Of a stretch of 64,000 nt of DNA, positions 47,120 through 57,962 are shown piece after piece. The notes beneath the pieces were generated by a model. That model was not told the origin of the DNA. It was given only the letters and a program-made list of their open reading frames with translations, and ran no database searches. A program made the position numbers and the translations under genes. Origin of the DNA: Kitasatospora phosalacinea (GTDB lineage Bacteria; Actinomycetota; Actinomycetes; Streptomycetales; Streptomycetaceae). Location: assembly GCF_030268885.1 (NCBI RefSeq), contig NZ_BSSA01000013.1, positions 1-64,000 on the forward strand, given 5' to 3'. Position 1 is the first letter of the stretch. Each line of letters opens with the position of its first letter.

Positions 47120-48595
47120 ATGGCGACGGCGCCCAGTGTCTCGAACTCGATCACCGTCCGGTTGGAGGTCCCGGCCACCGGCAACGCGGTGAGCTCGATC
47201 ACCACCGCGGTGGAGTCCTCCGGCGGTTCGGTCACCGGCCTCGACGTCACCGCCTCCGGCCTGGAGGCGCTGCGCATCGACGTCACCGTGGCGGCGTCCT
47301 CGGTCGCGCACGGCCAGGAGATCGTCGAGAAGCTGCGCACCATCGACGGCGTCAGCATCGGCAGGGTCTCCGACCGCACCTTCCTGATGCACCTCGGCGG
47401 CAAGATCGAGATGTCCTCGAAGCTGCCGATCCGCAACCGCGACGACCTGAGCATGATCTACACCCCCGGCGTGGCCCGGGTCTGCATGGCGATCGCCGAG
47501 AACCCGGAGGACGCCCGCCGCCTGACCATCAAGCGCAACAGCGTCGCGGTGGTCACCGACGGCTCGGCGGTGCTGGGCCTGGGCAACATCGGCCCGAAGG
47601 CCGCGCTGCCGGTGATGGAGGGCAAGGCGGCCCTGTTCAAGCGGTTCGCGGGCATCGACGCCTGGCCGCTGTGCCTGGACACCCAGGACGCCGACGAGAT
47701 CGTGGCGATCGTGAAGGCGATCGCGCCGGGCTTCGCGGGCATCAACCTGGAGGACATCTCGGCGCCGCGCTGCTTCGAGATCGAGGCCCGGCTGCGCGAG
47801 GCGCTGGACATCCCGGTCTTCCACGACGACCAGCACGGCACCGCGATCGTGGTGCTGGCCGCGCTGACCAACGCGCTGAAGGTGGTCGGCAAGGAGATCG
47901 GCGAGATCCGGGTGGTGATGAGCGGCGCGGGCGCCGCGGGCACCGCGATCCTCAAGCTGCTGATGGCGGCCGGCGTCGCCCACGCCACCGTGGCGGACGT
48001 CCGCGGCGTGGTCCACCGGGGCCGCGACGACCTGAACGACAGCCTGCGCTGGATCGCCGAGAACACCAACCGCTCCGGCCGCACCGGCACCCTCAAGGAC
48101 GCGGTGGCCGACGCCGACGTGTTCATCGGCGTCTCCGCCCCGAACGTGCTGGACGGCGACGACCTGGCCACCATGGCCAAGGACGCGATCGTCTTCGCGC
48201 TGGCCAACCCGGACCCGGAGGTCGACCCGGCGGTGGCCCGGCAGACCGCCGCGGTGGTCGCCACCGGCCGCAGCGACTTCCCCAACCAGATCAACAACGT
48301 GCTGGTCTTCCCCGGCGTCTTCCGCGGCCTGCTGGACGCGCAGAGCTCCAGCGTGGACACCGAGATGATGCTGGCCGCCGCCCGGGCGCTGGCCACCACC
48401 GTCACCGACGAGGAACTGAACCCGAACTACATCATCCCCAGCGTCTTCCACCCCGGCGTGGCCAAGACCGTCGCGGCCGCCGTCCGGGACGCCGCGGTGG
48501 CGGCCCGCGGCGACGCCGAGATGGCCCCGGAACGGCCCACCGCGGGCATCGTCGGGACGCTCGACACCGGTGCTTTCCCGGCCGTTCAGCTCTGA
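47120..48595 (+). CDS. NAD-dependent malic enzyme with N-terminal ACT domain
   Basis: A 491-residue enzyme: an ACT regulatory domain (about 10-90, NSITVRLEVPATGNAVSSI), then the malic N-domain with IYTPGVARVC, NSVAVVTDGSAVLGLGNIGP and the metal site in EDISAPRCFEIE and FHDDQHGTA. The NAD-binding fold contains VMSGAGAAGTAI and ANPDPEVDP. It converts malate to pyruvate + CO2 and, with NAD-GDH, links amino-acid use to central carbon. S. coelicolor has an NAD-malic enzyme at the same position next to HU. The ACT domain suggests allosteric control by a small ligand. Confidence 0.94.
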   Translation: MATAPSVSNSITVRLEVPATGNAVSSITTAVESSGGSVTGLDVTASGLEALRIDVTVAASSVAHGQEIVEKLRTIDGVSIGRVSDRTFLMHLGGKIEMSSKLPIRNRDDLSMIYTPGVARVCMAIAENPEDARRLTIKRNSVAVVTDGSAVLGLGNIGPKAALPVMEGKAALFKRFAGIDAWPLCLDTQDADEIVAIVKAIAPGFAGINLEDISAPRCFEIEARLREALDIPVFHDDQHGTAIVVLAALTNALKVVGKEIGEIRVVMSGAGAAGTAILKLLMAAGVAHATVADVRGVVHRGRDDLNDSLRWIAENTNRSGRTGTLKDAVADADVFIGVSAPNVLDGDDLATMAKDAIVFALANPDPEVDPAVARQTAAVVATGRSDFPNQINNVLVFPGVFRGLLDAQSSSVDTEMMLAAARALATTVTDEELNPNYIIPSVFHPGVAKTVAAAVRDAAVAARGDAEMAPERPTAGIVGTLDTGAFPAVQL

Positions 48596-48603
48596 GCTGC
48601 GCC

Positions 48604-48640
48604 GCTCCGGCGCCCCCGCCGCGCGCGGGGGCGCCGGAGC
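48604..48640 (+). terminator. malic enzyme terminator
   Basis: A perfect 16-bp stem GCTCCGGCGCCCCCGC / GCGGGGGCGCCGGAGC with a short CGCGC loop starts 8 bp after the stop. Confidence 0.92.
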
Positions 48641-48673
48641 CCTTGCGACACAAGGGCAAGGGGCGTGTTTGGG

Positions 48674-48728
48674 CTTGTCGGTGCCAGGGCGTACGGTAGC
48701 CCTGCGACGGGGAGGCGTGTCCGACAAG
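48674..48728 (+). promoter_or_regulatory. inverted repeat and repeated GTACGGTA in HU upstream region
   Basis: CTTGTCGG (48674-48681) and CCGACAAG (48721-48728) form an 8-bp inverted repeat 39 bp apart. GTACGGTA occurs at 48691 and again at 48729. A TTGGGC-N17-TACGGT pair (48669-48697) may be the HU promoter. The whole gap 48641-49023 holds no gene; the long leader (over 300 nt) is notable for such a small gene. Confidence 0.45.
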
Positions 48729-49023
48729 TACGGTACGTCCCCGGTTGTGCCACGGCGTGCCGTCCCGGCCGCCGCCCGCTCCGGCCCTGCCGGAGCCGAC
48801 GGAGCGTCACACCTCCGCCTGGCGGGCGCTGTTCGGGTCAACCACGCCGGTTCCCGATTGGCTTTCTCAGTGCCGGTCGGGGCAGGATTCGTACCCAGGC
48901 GGGCAGTTTGCGGCGCTTCGCGGTGCGAGCCCGGCCCCTGACCACCCCTCGCCTGAACGAACACCGTCGCGCGGACCGGCCATGCCTCCGCGCACGGCAG
49001 AGCAACAGACCACAGGAGTACAC

Positions 49024-49305
49024 ATGAACCGCAGTGAGCTGGTGGCCGCGCTGGCCGAGCGCGCCGAGGTGACCCGCAAGGACGCCGACGCCGTGCTGGC
49101 CGCCTTCGCCGAGATCACCGGCGAGGTCGTCGCCAAGGGCGACGAGAAGGTCACCATCCCCGGTTTCCTGACCTTCGAGCGCACCCTGCGCGCCGCCCGC
49201 ACCGCCCGCAACCCGCAGACCGGTGAGCCGATCCAGATCGCCGAGGGCTACAGCGTCAAGGTGAGCGCCGGCTCGAAGCTGAAGGAAGCCGCGAAGGGCA
49301 AGTGA
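49024..49305 (+). CDS. hupA: nucleoid-associated protein HU
   Basis: A 93-residue HU protein starting MNRSELVAALAERAEVTRKD, with FLTFERTLRAARTARNPQTGEPI forming the DNA-binding beta arm and VSAGSKLKEAAKGK the end. This is the short HU; the long HupS-type with a lysine/alanine tail is different. It binds and bends DNA as a dimer. AGGAG lies 5 nt before ATG 49024. Neighbours (malic enzyme, murA) match the streptomycete hupA locus. Confidence 0.96.
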   Translation: MNRSELVAALAERAEVTRKDADAVLAAFAEITGEVVAKGDEKVTIPGFLTFERTLRAARTARNPQTGEPIQIAEGYSVKVSAGSKLKEAAKGK

Positions 49306-49324
49306 CCCCCCGCAGCTGAACGCA

Positions 49325-49362
49325 CCGGTGGCCGGCCTCCCCTCGGGGAGGCCGGCCACCGG
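49325..49362. terminator. bidirectional terminator HU/murA
   Basis: A perfect 18-bp stem CCGGTGGCCGGCCTCCCC / GGGGAGGCCGGCCACCGG with a 2-nt loop, followed by CTTTT on the plus strand, lies between convergent hupA and murA. Confidence 0.94.
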
Positions 49363-49380
49363 CTTTTCCGCGGGCCGCGC

Positions 49381-50736
49381 TCAGGCGGTCAGCTGGACCT
49401 CGGCCACCTCGGTCGCCGACGGCAGCTCGATGTGCGCGCCCAGGTCGCGCAGCTTGTCCATGAAGTTCTCGTAGCCGCGGTTGATCAGGTCGATGCCGTG
49501 CACCGTGGAGGTGCCCTCGGCCGCCAGCGCCGCGATCAGGTACGAGAAGCCGCCGCGCAGGTCGGGGATGACCAGCTCGCCGCCCATCAGCTTGGACGGG
49601 CCGGAGACCACCGCGGAGTGCTTGAAGTTGCGCGCCCCGAACCGGCACGGGGTGCCGCCCAGGCACTCGCTGTACAGCTGGATGTGCGCGCCCATCTGGT
49701 TCAGCGCCCCGGTGAAGCCCAGCCGCGACTCGTACACCGTCTCGTGCACGATGGACAGGCCGGTGGCCTGGGTCAGCGCGACCACCAGCGGCTGCTGCCA
49801 GTCGGTCTGGAAGCCCGGGTGCACGTCGGTCTCCAGGGCGATCGCCTTGAGCTCGCCGCCCGGGTGCCAGAACCGGATGCCCGCGTCGTCGATCTCGTAG
49901 GCGCCGCCGACCTTCCGGAAGGTGTTCAGGAAGGTCATCATCGGGATCTGCTCGGCGCCGCGGACGTAGATGTCGCCCTTGGTGGCCAGCGCCGCGCACG
50001 CCCAGGAGGCCGCCTCCAGGCGGTCCGGCAGGGCCCGGTGGGTGTAGCCGTCGAGCTCGTCCACGCCGGTGACCAGGATGGTGCGGTCGGTGCCCAGCGA
50101 GATGATCGCGCCCATCTTCTGCAGCACGCAGATCAGGTCGACGATCTCCGGCTCGATCGCGGCGTTGCGCAGCTCGGTGACGCCCTCGGCGAGCACCGCG
50201 GTCAGCAGCACCTGCTCGGTCGCGCCGACCGAGGGGTAGGGCAGCTCGATCTTGGTGCCGCGCAGCCGCTGGGCGGCGACCAGGTAGGTGCCCTGCGGGT
50301 GCTTCTCGATGGTCGCGCCGAACTGGCGCAGCACCTCGAAGTGGAAGTCGACCGGACGGCCGCCGATGTCGCAGCCGCCCAGGCCCGGGATGAAGGCGTG
50401 GCCGAGGCGGTGCAGCAGCGGGCCGCAGAACAGGATCGGGATCCGCGAGGAGCCGGCGTGCGCGTCGATGTCCGCGACGTTGGCGGCCTCCACGTGCGAC
50501 GGGTCGAGGATCAGCTCGCCGTCCTCGTCGCCGGTGCGGACGGTGACCCCGTGCAGCTGCAGCAGGCCGCGGACGACCTTGACGTCCCGGATGTCCGGCA
50601 CGTTGCGCAGTCTGCTGGGGCCCTGGCCGAGCAGTGCGGCGACCATGGCCTTGGGGACCAGGTTCTTGGCGCCGCGGATCTGGATCTCGCCTTCGAGCGG
50701 GTTTCCGCCGTGGACCAGCAGGACGTCGTCGGTCAT
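49381..50736 (-). CDS. murA: UDP-N-acetylglucosamine 1-carboxyvinyltransferase MurA
   Basis: A 451-residue EPSP-synthase-fold enzyme that adds enolpyruvate from PEP to UDP-GlcNAc, the first committed step of peptidoglycan synthesis. The catalytic cysteine is kept as C122 in PGLGGCDIGGRPVDFH, so fosfomycin sensitivity would be expected. RGAKNLVPKAMVAALL near the N-terminus binds substrate. Start MTDDVLLVHGG at 50736 was preferred over a 50-residue N-terminal extension of the open frame that lacks family similarity. It is monocistronic with its own promoter region. Confidence 0.95.
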   Translation of the reverse strand: MTDDVLLVHGGNPLEGEIQIRGAKNLVPKAMVAALLGQGPSRLRNVPDIRDVKVVRGLLQLHGVTVRTGDEDGELILDPSHVEAANVADIDAHAGSSRIPILFCGPLLHRLGHAFIPGLGGCDIGGRPVDFHFEVLRQFGATIEKHPQGTYLVAAQRLRGTKIELPYPSVGATEQVLLTAVLAEGVTELRNAAIEPEIVDLICVLQKMGAIISLGTDRTILVTGVDELDGYTHRALPDRLEAASWACAALATKGDIYVRGAEQIPMMTFLNTFRKVGGAYEIDDAGIRFWHPGGELKAIALETDVHPGFQTDWQQPLVVALTQATGLSIVHETVYESRLGFTGALNQMGAHIQLYSECLGGTPCRFGARNFKHSAVVSGPSKLMGGELVIPDLRGGFSYLIAALAAEGTSTVHGIDLINRGYENFMDKLRDLGAHIELPSATEVAEVQLTA

Positions 50737-50797
50737 CGTTCTCGCAATCCGGGTGCGCAGGAGGTTTTCGGCTGCGGAGTCGGGGGAAGGGCCCCTC

Positions 50798-50821
50798 GCC
50801 ACCCCTAGATGGTAGGGGGTG
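50798..50821. promoter_or_regulatory. inverted repeat in murA promoter region
   Basis: CCACCCCTA-GATGG-TAGGGGGTGG is a near-perfect inverted repeat (one extra G) 62 bp upstream of the murA start. Read on the minus strand it contains TACCAT, a possible -10. It could be the murA operator/promoter. Confidence 0.4.
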
Positions 50822-50948
50822 GGTGATTGGTTCCCGTGTGCCCTAATGGTGATCATGCTGTAGGAGCGGCTCCACAGCACCGCCACTGGGCCGTCCGGGT
50901 GGCCCGCGCGGAGGGCCGCCGGGTGTCCCGGGGAGGCCGGTACGGGGC

Positions 50949-51530
50949 ATGATGTCAGACATGGAAGCGGCCCCCTCGCTCACCGGGCGACTGCTCGTGG
51001 CGACGCCCGTGCTGACCGACCCGAACTTCGCCAGGTCGGTGGTCCTGCTGCTCGACCACGACGACCAGGGGGCGCTGGGCGTGGTCCTCAACCGGCCCAC
51101 CCCGGTGGACGTGGCCGCGGTGCTGGACGGCTGGGCGCCGCTGGCGGGCGACCCGCCGGTGCTCTTCCAGGGCGGCCCGGTCGCGCTGGACTCCGCGCTG
51201 GCCGTCGCCGTCGTCCCCGGCGAGGAGCACCACGAGGCGCCGCTCGGCTGGCGCCGGGTGCACGGCGCGATCGGCCTGGTCGACCTGGAGGCGCCGCCCG
51301 AGGTGCTGGCCGGGGTGCTCGGCGGGATGCGGGTGTTCGCCGGGTACTCGGGCTGGTCGCCCGGGCAGTTGGAGGACGAGATCGCCGAGGGCGCCTGGCA
51401 CCTGGTCGACTGCGAGGCGGGGGACCTCTCCTGCGCCCGGCCCGACCGGCTCTGGCGGGAGGTGCTGCGCCGCCAGCGCGGCCCGCTGGCGATGCTCGCC
51501 ACCTATCCCGACGACCCGCTGCTGAACTGA
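50949..51530 (+). CDS. YqgE/AlgH family protein
   Basis: A 193-residue DUF179 protein: LTGRLLVATPVLTDPNFARSVVLLLDHDDQGALGVVLNRPT is the full family opening, followed by FQGGPV and RVFAGYSGWSPGQLEDEI. The family is widespread; AlgH in Pseudomonas influences alginate genes but no biochemical function is settled. ATG 50949 and 50952 are both possible. It is divergent from murA. Confidence 0.93.
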   Translation: MMSDMEAAPSLTGRLLVATPVLTDPNFARSVVLLLDHDDQGALGVVLNRPTPVDVAAVLDGWAPLAGDPPVLFQGGPVALDSALAVAVVPGEEHHEAPLGWRRVHGAIGLVDLEAPPEVLAGVLGGMRVFAGYSGWSPGQLEDEIAEGAWHLVDCEAGDLSCARPDRLWREVLRRQRGPLAMLATYPDDPLLN

Positions 51531-51587
51531 GCCGGGCTCCCGTCCGTGGTGGCCCGGTTCCGGGCGGCCCCCATAGACTTGGCACCC

Positions 51588-51863
51588 ATGAGCACTCTTG
51601 AGCCCGAGCGCGGTCTCGGCACCGGCACCCTGGTCGAGCCCGTCCCGCAGACGTCGCACGGGGACGGCGACCACGAGCGCTTCGCCCACTACGTCCAGAA
51701 GGACAAGATCATGGAGAGCGCGCTCTCCGGGTCCCCCGTGGTGGCGCTGTGCGGCAAGGTCTGGGTGCCCGGGCGGGACCCGAAGAAGTACCCGGTCTGC
51801 CCGATGTGCAAGGAGATCTTCGACGGGCTGAACAACCCGGGCGGGGACGACAAGCAGGACTGA
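51588..51863 (+). CDS. DUF3039 domain-containing protein
   Basis: A 91-residue protein starting MSTLEPERGLGTGTLVEP. The DUF3039 core HERFAHYVQKDKIMESALSG is followed by VVALCGKVWVPGRDPKKYPVCPMCKEIFDGL, in which Cys and CPMC form a probable zinc knuckle. It is a conserved small actinobacterial protein of unknown function, 57 bp after yqgE. Confidence 0.88.
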   Translation: MSTLEPERGLGTGTLVEPVPQTSHGDGDHERFAHYVQKDKIMESALSGSPVVALCGKVWVPGRDPKKYPVCPMCKEIFDGLNNPGGDDKQD

Positions 51864-51928
51864 CCGCGGGGCGACCTGCGGAAATCCTCCCCAACTGGTC
51901 TATGCCAGTCGGGGAGGTCCGGGGCAGG

Positions 51929-53575
51929 ATGGGGCGCATGGACCTCATCCCCGCCCCGTTGCGCGTCCAGCCCCGCCCCGACGCCCCGCCCTTCGTCCTG
52001 CACGCCGGCTCCCGGATCGCCGTCGCCCCCGGCGCCGAGGCCGCCGCCCGCCGGCTGCGCGCCGAGCTCTCCGCCGCCACCGGCTTCGACCTCGACCCGG
52101 CCCCCGCGGGCGAGGACGGCGACCTCCGGCTGGCCCTCGACCCGGAACTCGGCGCCGAGGAGTACCGGCTGAGCGCCGACGCCGACGCCGTCCGGCTCAC
52201 CGGCGGCGGCCCCGCGGGCCTGGCGCACGCCGGGCAGACCCTGCGCCAGCTGCTCGGCCCCGCCGCGTACCGCAGCGCCCCGCTGCCCGGGGCGGACTGG
52301 ACGGTGCCCGCGGTGGAGGTCCACGACGCGCCCCGGTTCGGCTGGCGCGGCGCCATGCTGGACGTCGCCCGGCACTTCATGCCCAAGGCCGGGGTGCTGC
52401 GCTTCGTCGACCAGCTCGCCGCGCACAAGCTCAACGTCCTGCACCTCCACCTGACCGACGACCAGGGCTGGCGGATCGAGGTCCGGCGTTACCCGAAGCT
52501 CACCGAGGTCGGCGGCTGGCGCGAGCGCTCGATGGTCGGCTTCCGGGCGGGCGGGCGGCGCGACGACCAGCCGCACGGCGGCTACTACACCCAGGACGAC
52601 CTGCGCGAGATCGTCGCGTACGCGGCCGCCCGCGGCGTCACCGTCGTCCCCGAGATCGACCTGCCGGGGCACAACCAGGCCGCCGTCGCCGCGTACCCCG
52701 AGCTCGGCAACACCGACGTGGTCGACACCGCCGCGCTCGGCACCTGGACCGACTGGGGCGTCAGCGAGAACATCCTGAACGCCTCCGAGGCCACCCTGCG
52801 CTTCTACGAGCACGTGCTGGAGGAGGTGCTGGAGGTCTTCCCCTCGACCTTCGTGCACCTCGGCGGCGACGAGTGCCCCAAGGAGCAGTGGAAGCGCTCC
52901 GACGCCGCGCAGGCCCGGATCGCCGAGCTCGGCCTCAAGGACGAGTTCGAGCTGCAGAGCCACGTCATCCGGCACTTCGACCGCTGGCTGGCCGAGCGCG
53001 GCCGCCGCCTGATCGGCTGGGACGAGATCCTGGAGGGCGGGCTCGCCCCCGGCGCGGCCGTCTCGTCCTGGCGCGGCTACGAGGGCGGGATCGCCGCCGC
53101 GAGCGCCGGGCACGACGTGGTGATGTGCCCCGAGCAGCACGTCTACCTCGACCACCGGCAGGCCGACGGCCCGGACGAGCCGGTGCCGGTCGGCTGGGTG
53201 CGCACCCTGGAGGACGTCTACCGCTTCGAGCCCGTCCCGCCGCAGCTGGACGCGGCCGCCGCCGCGCACGTCATCGGCACCCAGGCGAACATCTGGACCG
53301 AGTTCATGCCCACCGGCCGGGAGGTCGACTACAAGGCGTTCCCGCGGCTGGCCGCGTTCGCCGAGGTCGCCTGGTCCGACCTGCCGCGCGACCCGGCCGC
53401 CCGCGACTGGGCGGACTTCGAGCGCCGGATGGCCGCCCACTACCCGCGGCTGGACGCGCTGGGCATCGAGTACCGCCGCCCGGAGGGCCCGCGGCCCTGG
53501 CAGCGCAGGCCCGGCGTCGTCGGCCGCCCGCTGGAGGGCCCGCCCGGCCCGTCCGCCGGGGTCGCCGCTCCGTGA
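51929..53575 (+). CDS. GH20 beta-N-acetylhexosaminidase (cytoplasmic)
   Basis: A 548-residue glycoside hydrolase: GH20 N-terminal domain (about 5-125), then a TIM barrel with GAMLDVARHFMPKAGVLRFVDQLA, HLHLTDDQGWRIE and the catalytic pair D314-E315 in HLGGDECPKEQW. No signal peptide is seen, so it likely hydrolyses imported chitobiose or peptidoglycan-derived amino sugars inside the cell. Start ATG 51929 has GGGGAGG 11 nt upstream; ATG 51938 is an alternative. It is separated by 241 bp from the molybdoenzyme operon. Confidence 0.92.
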   Translation: MGRMDLIPAPLRVQPRPDAPPFVLHAGSRIAVAPGAEAAARRLRAELSAATGFDLDPAPAGEDGDLRLALDPELGAEEYRLSADADAVRLTGGGPAGLAHAGQTLRQLLGPAAYRSAPLPGADWTVPAVEVHDAPRFGWRGAMLDVARHFMPKAGVLRFVDQLAAHKLNVLHLHLTDDQGWRIEVRRYPKLTEVGGWRERSMVGFRAGGRRDDQPHGGYYTQDDLREIVAYAAARGVTVVPEIDLPGHNQAAVAAYPELGNTDVVDTAALGTWTDWGVSENILNASEATLRFYEHVLEEVLEVFPSTFVHLGGDECPKEQWKRSDAAQARIAELGLKDEFELQSHVIRHFDRWLAERGRRLIGWDEILEGGLAPGAAVSSWRGYEGGIAAASAGHDVVMCPEQHVYLDHRQADGPDEPVPVGWVRTLEDVYRFEPVPPQLDAAAAAHVIGTQANIWTEFMPTGREVDYKAFPRLAAFAEVAWSDLPRDPAARDWADFERRMAAHYPRLDALGIEYRRPEGPRPWQRRPGVVGRPLEGPPGPSAGVAAP

Positions 53576-53816
53576 CGGAGCGTCAGCACGAGGGAACTCC
53601 GGGCGGGGCCCGCACGTCATGACCAGGTGAACAACCGATCACCTCGGTCACGACCTGATCGTGGTCGCGTCCGGAGTTGTCCCGAGTTGTTCGGACCTGT
53701 CCGCGACCCGGGAAGTGATCAGCGGTCTTTGTGTGCCAGAGTTGCCCAACCCGCACCGATCGCCCGTACCCTACGGGCGGCAGGCCGCACTGCAAATGGA
53801 GCACGGTGGGAACCTG

Positions 53817-54688
53817 GTGAACCGGACGATCATGTTGCCGGCCTCGGTCGACGAGGCGGTCGAAGCGCTGGCCGTCACCCCGGGGGCGGTGCCGGTGGCG
53901 GGTGCCACCGACCTGATGGAGGCCGTCAACGCCGGGCGGCTGCGGCCCGCCGCGCTGATCGGACTCGGCCGGATCACCGAACTGCGCGGCTGGCGCTACG
54001 AGGACGGCGGCACCGCCGTCCTCGGCGCCGGACTCACCCACGCCCGGATGGACCGCCCCGACTTCGCCGCGCTCATCCCCGCCCTCGCCGACGCCGCCCG
54101 CACCGCCGGGCCCCCGCAGGTGCGCAACGTCGGCACCCTCGGCGGCAACATCGCCACCGCCGCCCCGACCGGCGACACCCTCCCGGTGCTCGCCGCCCTC
54201 GAGGCCACCGCCACCCTCGCCCGGGCCGGCGCCGTCCGCGAGGTGCCGATCAGCCACCTGCTCACCGGCCTCGACCCGCTGCGCCCCGGCGAGCTCCTCA
54301 CCTGGGTGCGGGTCCCGCTGCTGCACGCCCCCCAGGTGTTCCTGAAGTCCACCGGCCGCAGCGGCCCGGCCCGCGCCGCCGCCTCCGTCGCCCTCGTCCT
54401 CGACCCCGCCCGGCGCGGCGTGCGCTGCGCCGTCGGCGCCGTCGCCCCCGTCCCGCTGCGGCCGCTGGAGGCCGAGAGCTGGGTGGCCGGCTGCATCGAC
54501 TGGGACGCCCGCGGCGCCGAGGGCGCGGTCCTGATCGACCCCGCCGCGCTCGCCGCCTTCGGCGAGTACGTGGCCGGAGCGTGCGTGCCCGAGGGCGGGG
54601 CACACGGAGAGGGGGCGGGCTCGGCCGCGGCCCGGCTGCGGCGTACCGTGGCGGTGCTGGCCCGCAGGGCACTGGGAAGGGCGCTCAA

Positions 54689-54692
<4 letters not shown>
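53817..54692 (+). CDS. FAD-binding subunit of xanthine-dehydrogenase-type molybdoenzyme
   Basis: A 291-residue FAD (CoxM/XdhB-type) subunit. The FAD motifs PVAGATDLMEAVNAG (near 30) and RNVGTLGGNIATAAPTGD (near 105) are present. GTG 53817 is chosen with GGTGGGA upstream; ATG 53796 in the same frame is possible. The stop overlaps the next gene by 4 bp (GTGA). The three genes in this operon encode FAD, 2Fe-2S and molybdopterin subunits that pass electrons from the substrate to FAD. Confidence 0.9.
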
Positions 54693-55638
<946 letters not shown>

Positions 55639-55642
<4 letters not shown>

Positions 55643-57960
55643 CCTCCGCCACCGAGCTCCCGGCGCCCGCCCCCGCGGACCCCGGGACGGGCACCACCGG
55701 CCTCGGCACCTCCCCGCTGCGCACCGACGCCCTGCCCAAGGCCCTCGGCATCTACCCGTACGCCGCCGACCTGTGGGCCGAGGGGCTGCTCTGGGGCGCC
55801 GTGCTGCGCTCCCCGCACCCGCACGCCCGGATCGTCTCGGTCGACACCGCCCCCGCCCTCGCCATCCCCGGCGTGCACGCCGTGGTCACCGCCGCCGACC
55901 TGCCCCCGGGCCCCGACGGCACCCCCGACGGCGCCCCCGCCGGGCCGGTCACCGCCGACCGCCCGGTGCTCGCCGCGGGCGTCGTGCGCCACCACGGCGA
56001 ACCCGTCGCCGCGGTCGCCGCCGACCACCCCGACACCGCCCGGCTCGCCGCCGCCGCGATCCTCGTCGAGTACGAGCCGCTGGAACCGGTCACCGACCCC
56101 GAGGCCGCCTTCCACGCCGCCCCGCTGCACCCCGACGGCAACCTGCTGCGGCACCTGCCGCTGCGCACCGGCGACCCCGACGCGGTCGGCGCGGTCGTCG
56201 TCGAGGGCCTCTACCAGGTCGGCCGCCAGGACCCGGCCCCGATCGGCGCCGAGGCCGGCCTCGCCGTGCCCCGCCCCGACGGCGGCGTCGAACTGCACCT
56301 GTCCTCCACCGACCCGCACGGCGACCGCGACCGCACCGCCGCCTGCCTCGGCATCGACCCCGACCGGGTCCGGCTCGTCGTCACCGGCGTGCCCGGCGCC
56401 ACCACCGACCGCGAGGACCTCTCCTTCCAGGTCACCCTCGCCCTGCTCGCGCTGCGCACCGGCCGCCCGGTCAAGATGACCCTCACCCGGGCCGAGTCCT
56501 TCCAGGCCCACACCACCCGCCACCCCGCCCTGCTGCGCTACCGCCACCACGCCGACGCCGAGGGCCGGCTGGTCAAGGTCGAGGCGCAGATCCTGCTCGA
56601 CGGCGGCGCCTACGCCGACGTCTCCGCCGAGGCGCTGGCCGCCGCCGTCGCCTTCTCGGTCGGCCCCTACACCTGCCCCAACGTCTTCGTCGACGCCTGG
56701 GCGGTGCGCACCAACAACCCGCCGGCCGGCCGGATGCGCGGCGAGGGCGCCCTGCAGACCTGCTTCGCGTACGAGTCGCAGCTCGACCAGCTCGCCAAGC
56801 AGCTCGGCATCGACCCGGTGGAGATCCGCCGCCGCAACGCCATGACCACCGGCGACCCGCTGCCCACCGGCCAGGCCGTCACCTGCCCCGCCCCGGTCCG
56901 GGCCCTGCTCGACGCGCTCGACACCACCCCGCTGCCCGCCCTCCCGCTCGACGACCCCGAGGCCGACTGGCTGCTGCCCGGCGGCCCCGGCGGCGCGGGC
57001 GACCCCGCCGCGGTGCGGCGCGGCATCGGCTACGCCGTCGGCATGGTGCACATGCTCGGCGCCGAGGGCGAGGACGAGGTCGCCACCGCGACCGTCCGGG
57101 TCTCCGGCGACCACGCCACCGTCATCTGCGCCGCCGTCGACTCCGGCCAGGGCTTCGCCACCCTGGCCCGGCAGATCGTGCAGAGCGTGCTCGGCGTCAG
57201 CGAGGTCTACATCGCGCCCGTCGACTCCGACCAGTCCGCGGCCGGCCCGTCCGCCCGCGGCCGCCACACCTGGGTCTCCGGCGGCGCCGTGGAGCGGGCC
57301 GCGCTGATGGTCCGCCACCAGATGCTGCAGCCGATCGCCGCCGACTTCGGGATGTCCGTCGAACTGCTCACCATCAACGACGGGAAGATCACCAGTTACG
57401 ACGGCGTGCTCGGCATGCCGGTCAGCGAGGCGCTGGAGGGCCGCGAGCTCTGGGCCACCGCCCAGTGCCGCCCGCACCCCACCGAACCGCTCGACCCCGA
57501 GACCGGGCAGGGCGACGCCTTCGTCTCCATCGCGTTCTGCGCGATGCGCGCCGTCGTCGACGTCGACATCGAGCTCGGCGCCGTCCGGGTCGTCGACGTC
57601 ACGGTCGCCCAGGAGGTCGGCCGGGCGCTGAACCCCCGGCAGATCGAGGACCGGATCGAGGGCGCCGTCGCCCAGGGCGTCGGACTCGCCCTGCTGGAGA
57701 ACCTGCGCACCGAGGGCGGTGTCCCCGTCAACGCCTCGCTCACCGGCTACCGGCTCCCCACCGCGCTGGACACCCCCGACATCCGGATCGCCGCCCTGCT
57801 GGAGGAGCGCGACGTGGTCGCCCCCTTCGGCGCCAAGGCGGTCAGCGCCGTGCCCGCCGTGGTCGCCCCCGCCGCGGTCGCGGCCGCCGTCCGCGCCGCG
57901 ACCGGGCTGCCGGTCGGGCGGCTGCCGATCCCGCCGGAGGACGCCATCGTGCCGGTCTGA
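55639..57960 (+). CDS. molybdopterin-binding catalytic subunit, xanthine dehydrogenase family
   Basis: A 773-residue large subunit. The N-terminal aldehyde-oxidase hammerhead domain carries YPYAADLWAEGLLWGAVLRSPHPHARI. The molybdopterin domain has MRGEGALQTCFAYESQLDQLA, DSGQGFATLARQIVQSVLG, and the C-terminal GAVAQGVGLALLEN and FGAKAVSAVPAVVAPAAVAAA stretches. The catalytic Glu usually lies in the final glycine/glutamate-rich motif; here I read FGAKAV where many XDH proteins have GEP/GEPP, so substrate use may differ. Possible substrates are purines or aldehydes. Confidence 0.9.
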
Positions 57961-57962
57961 CG

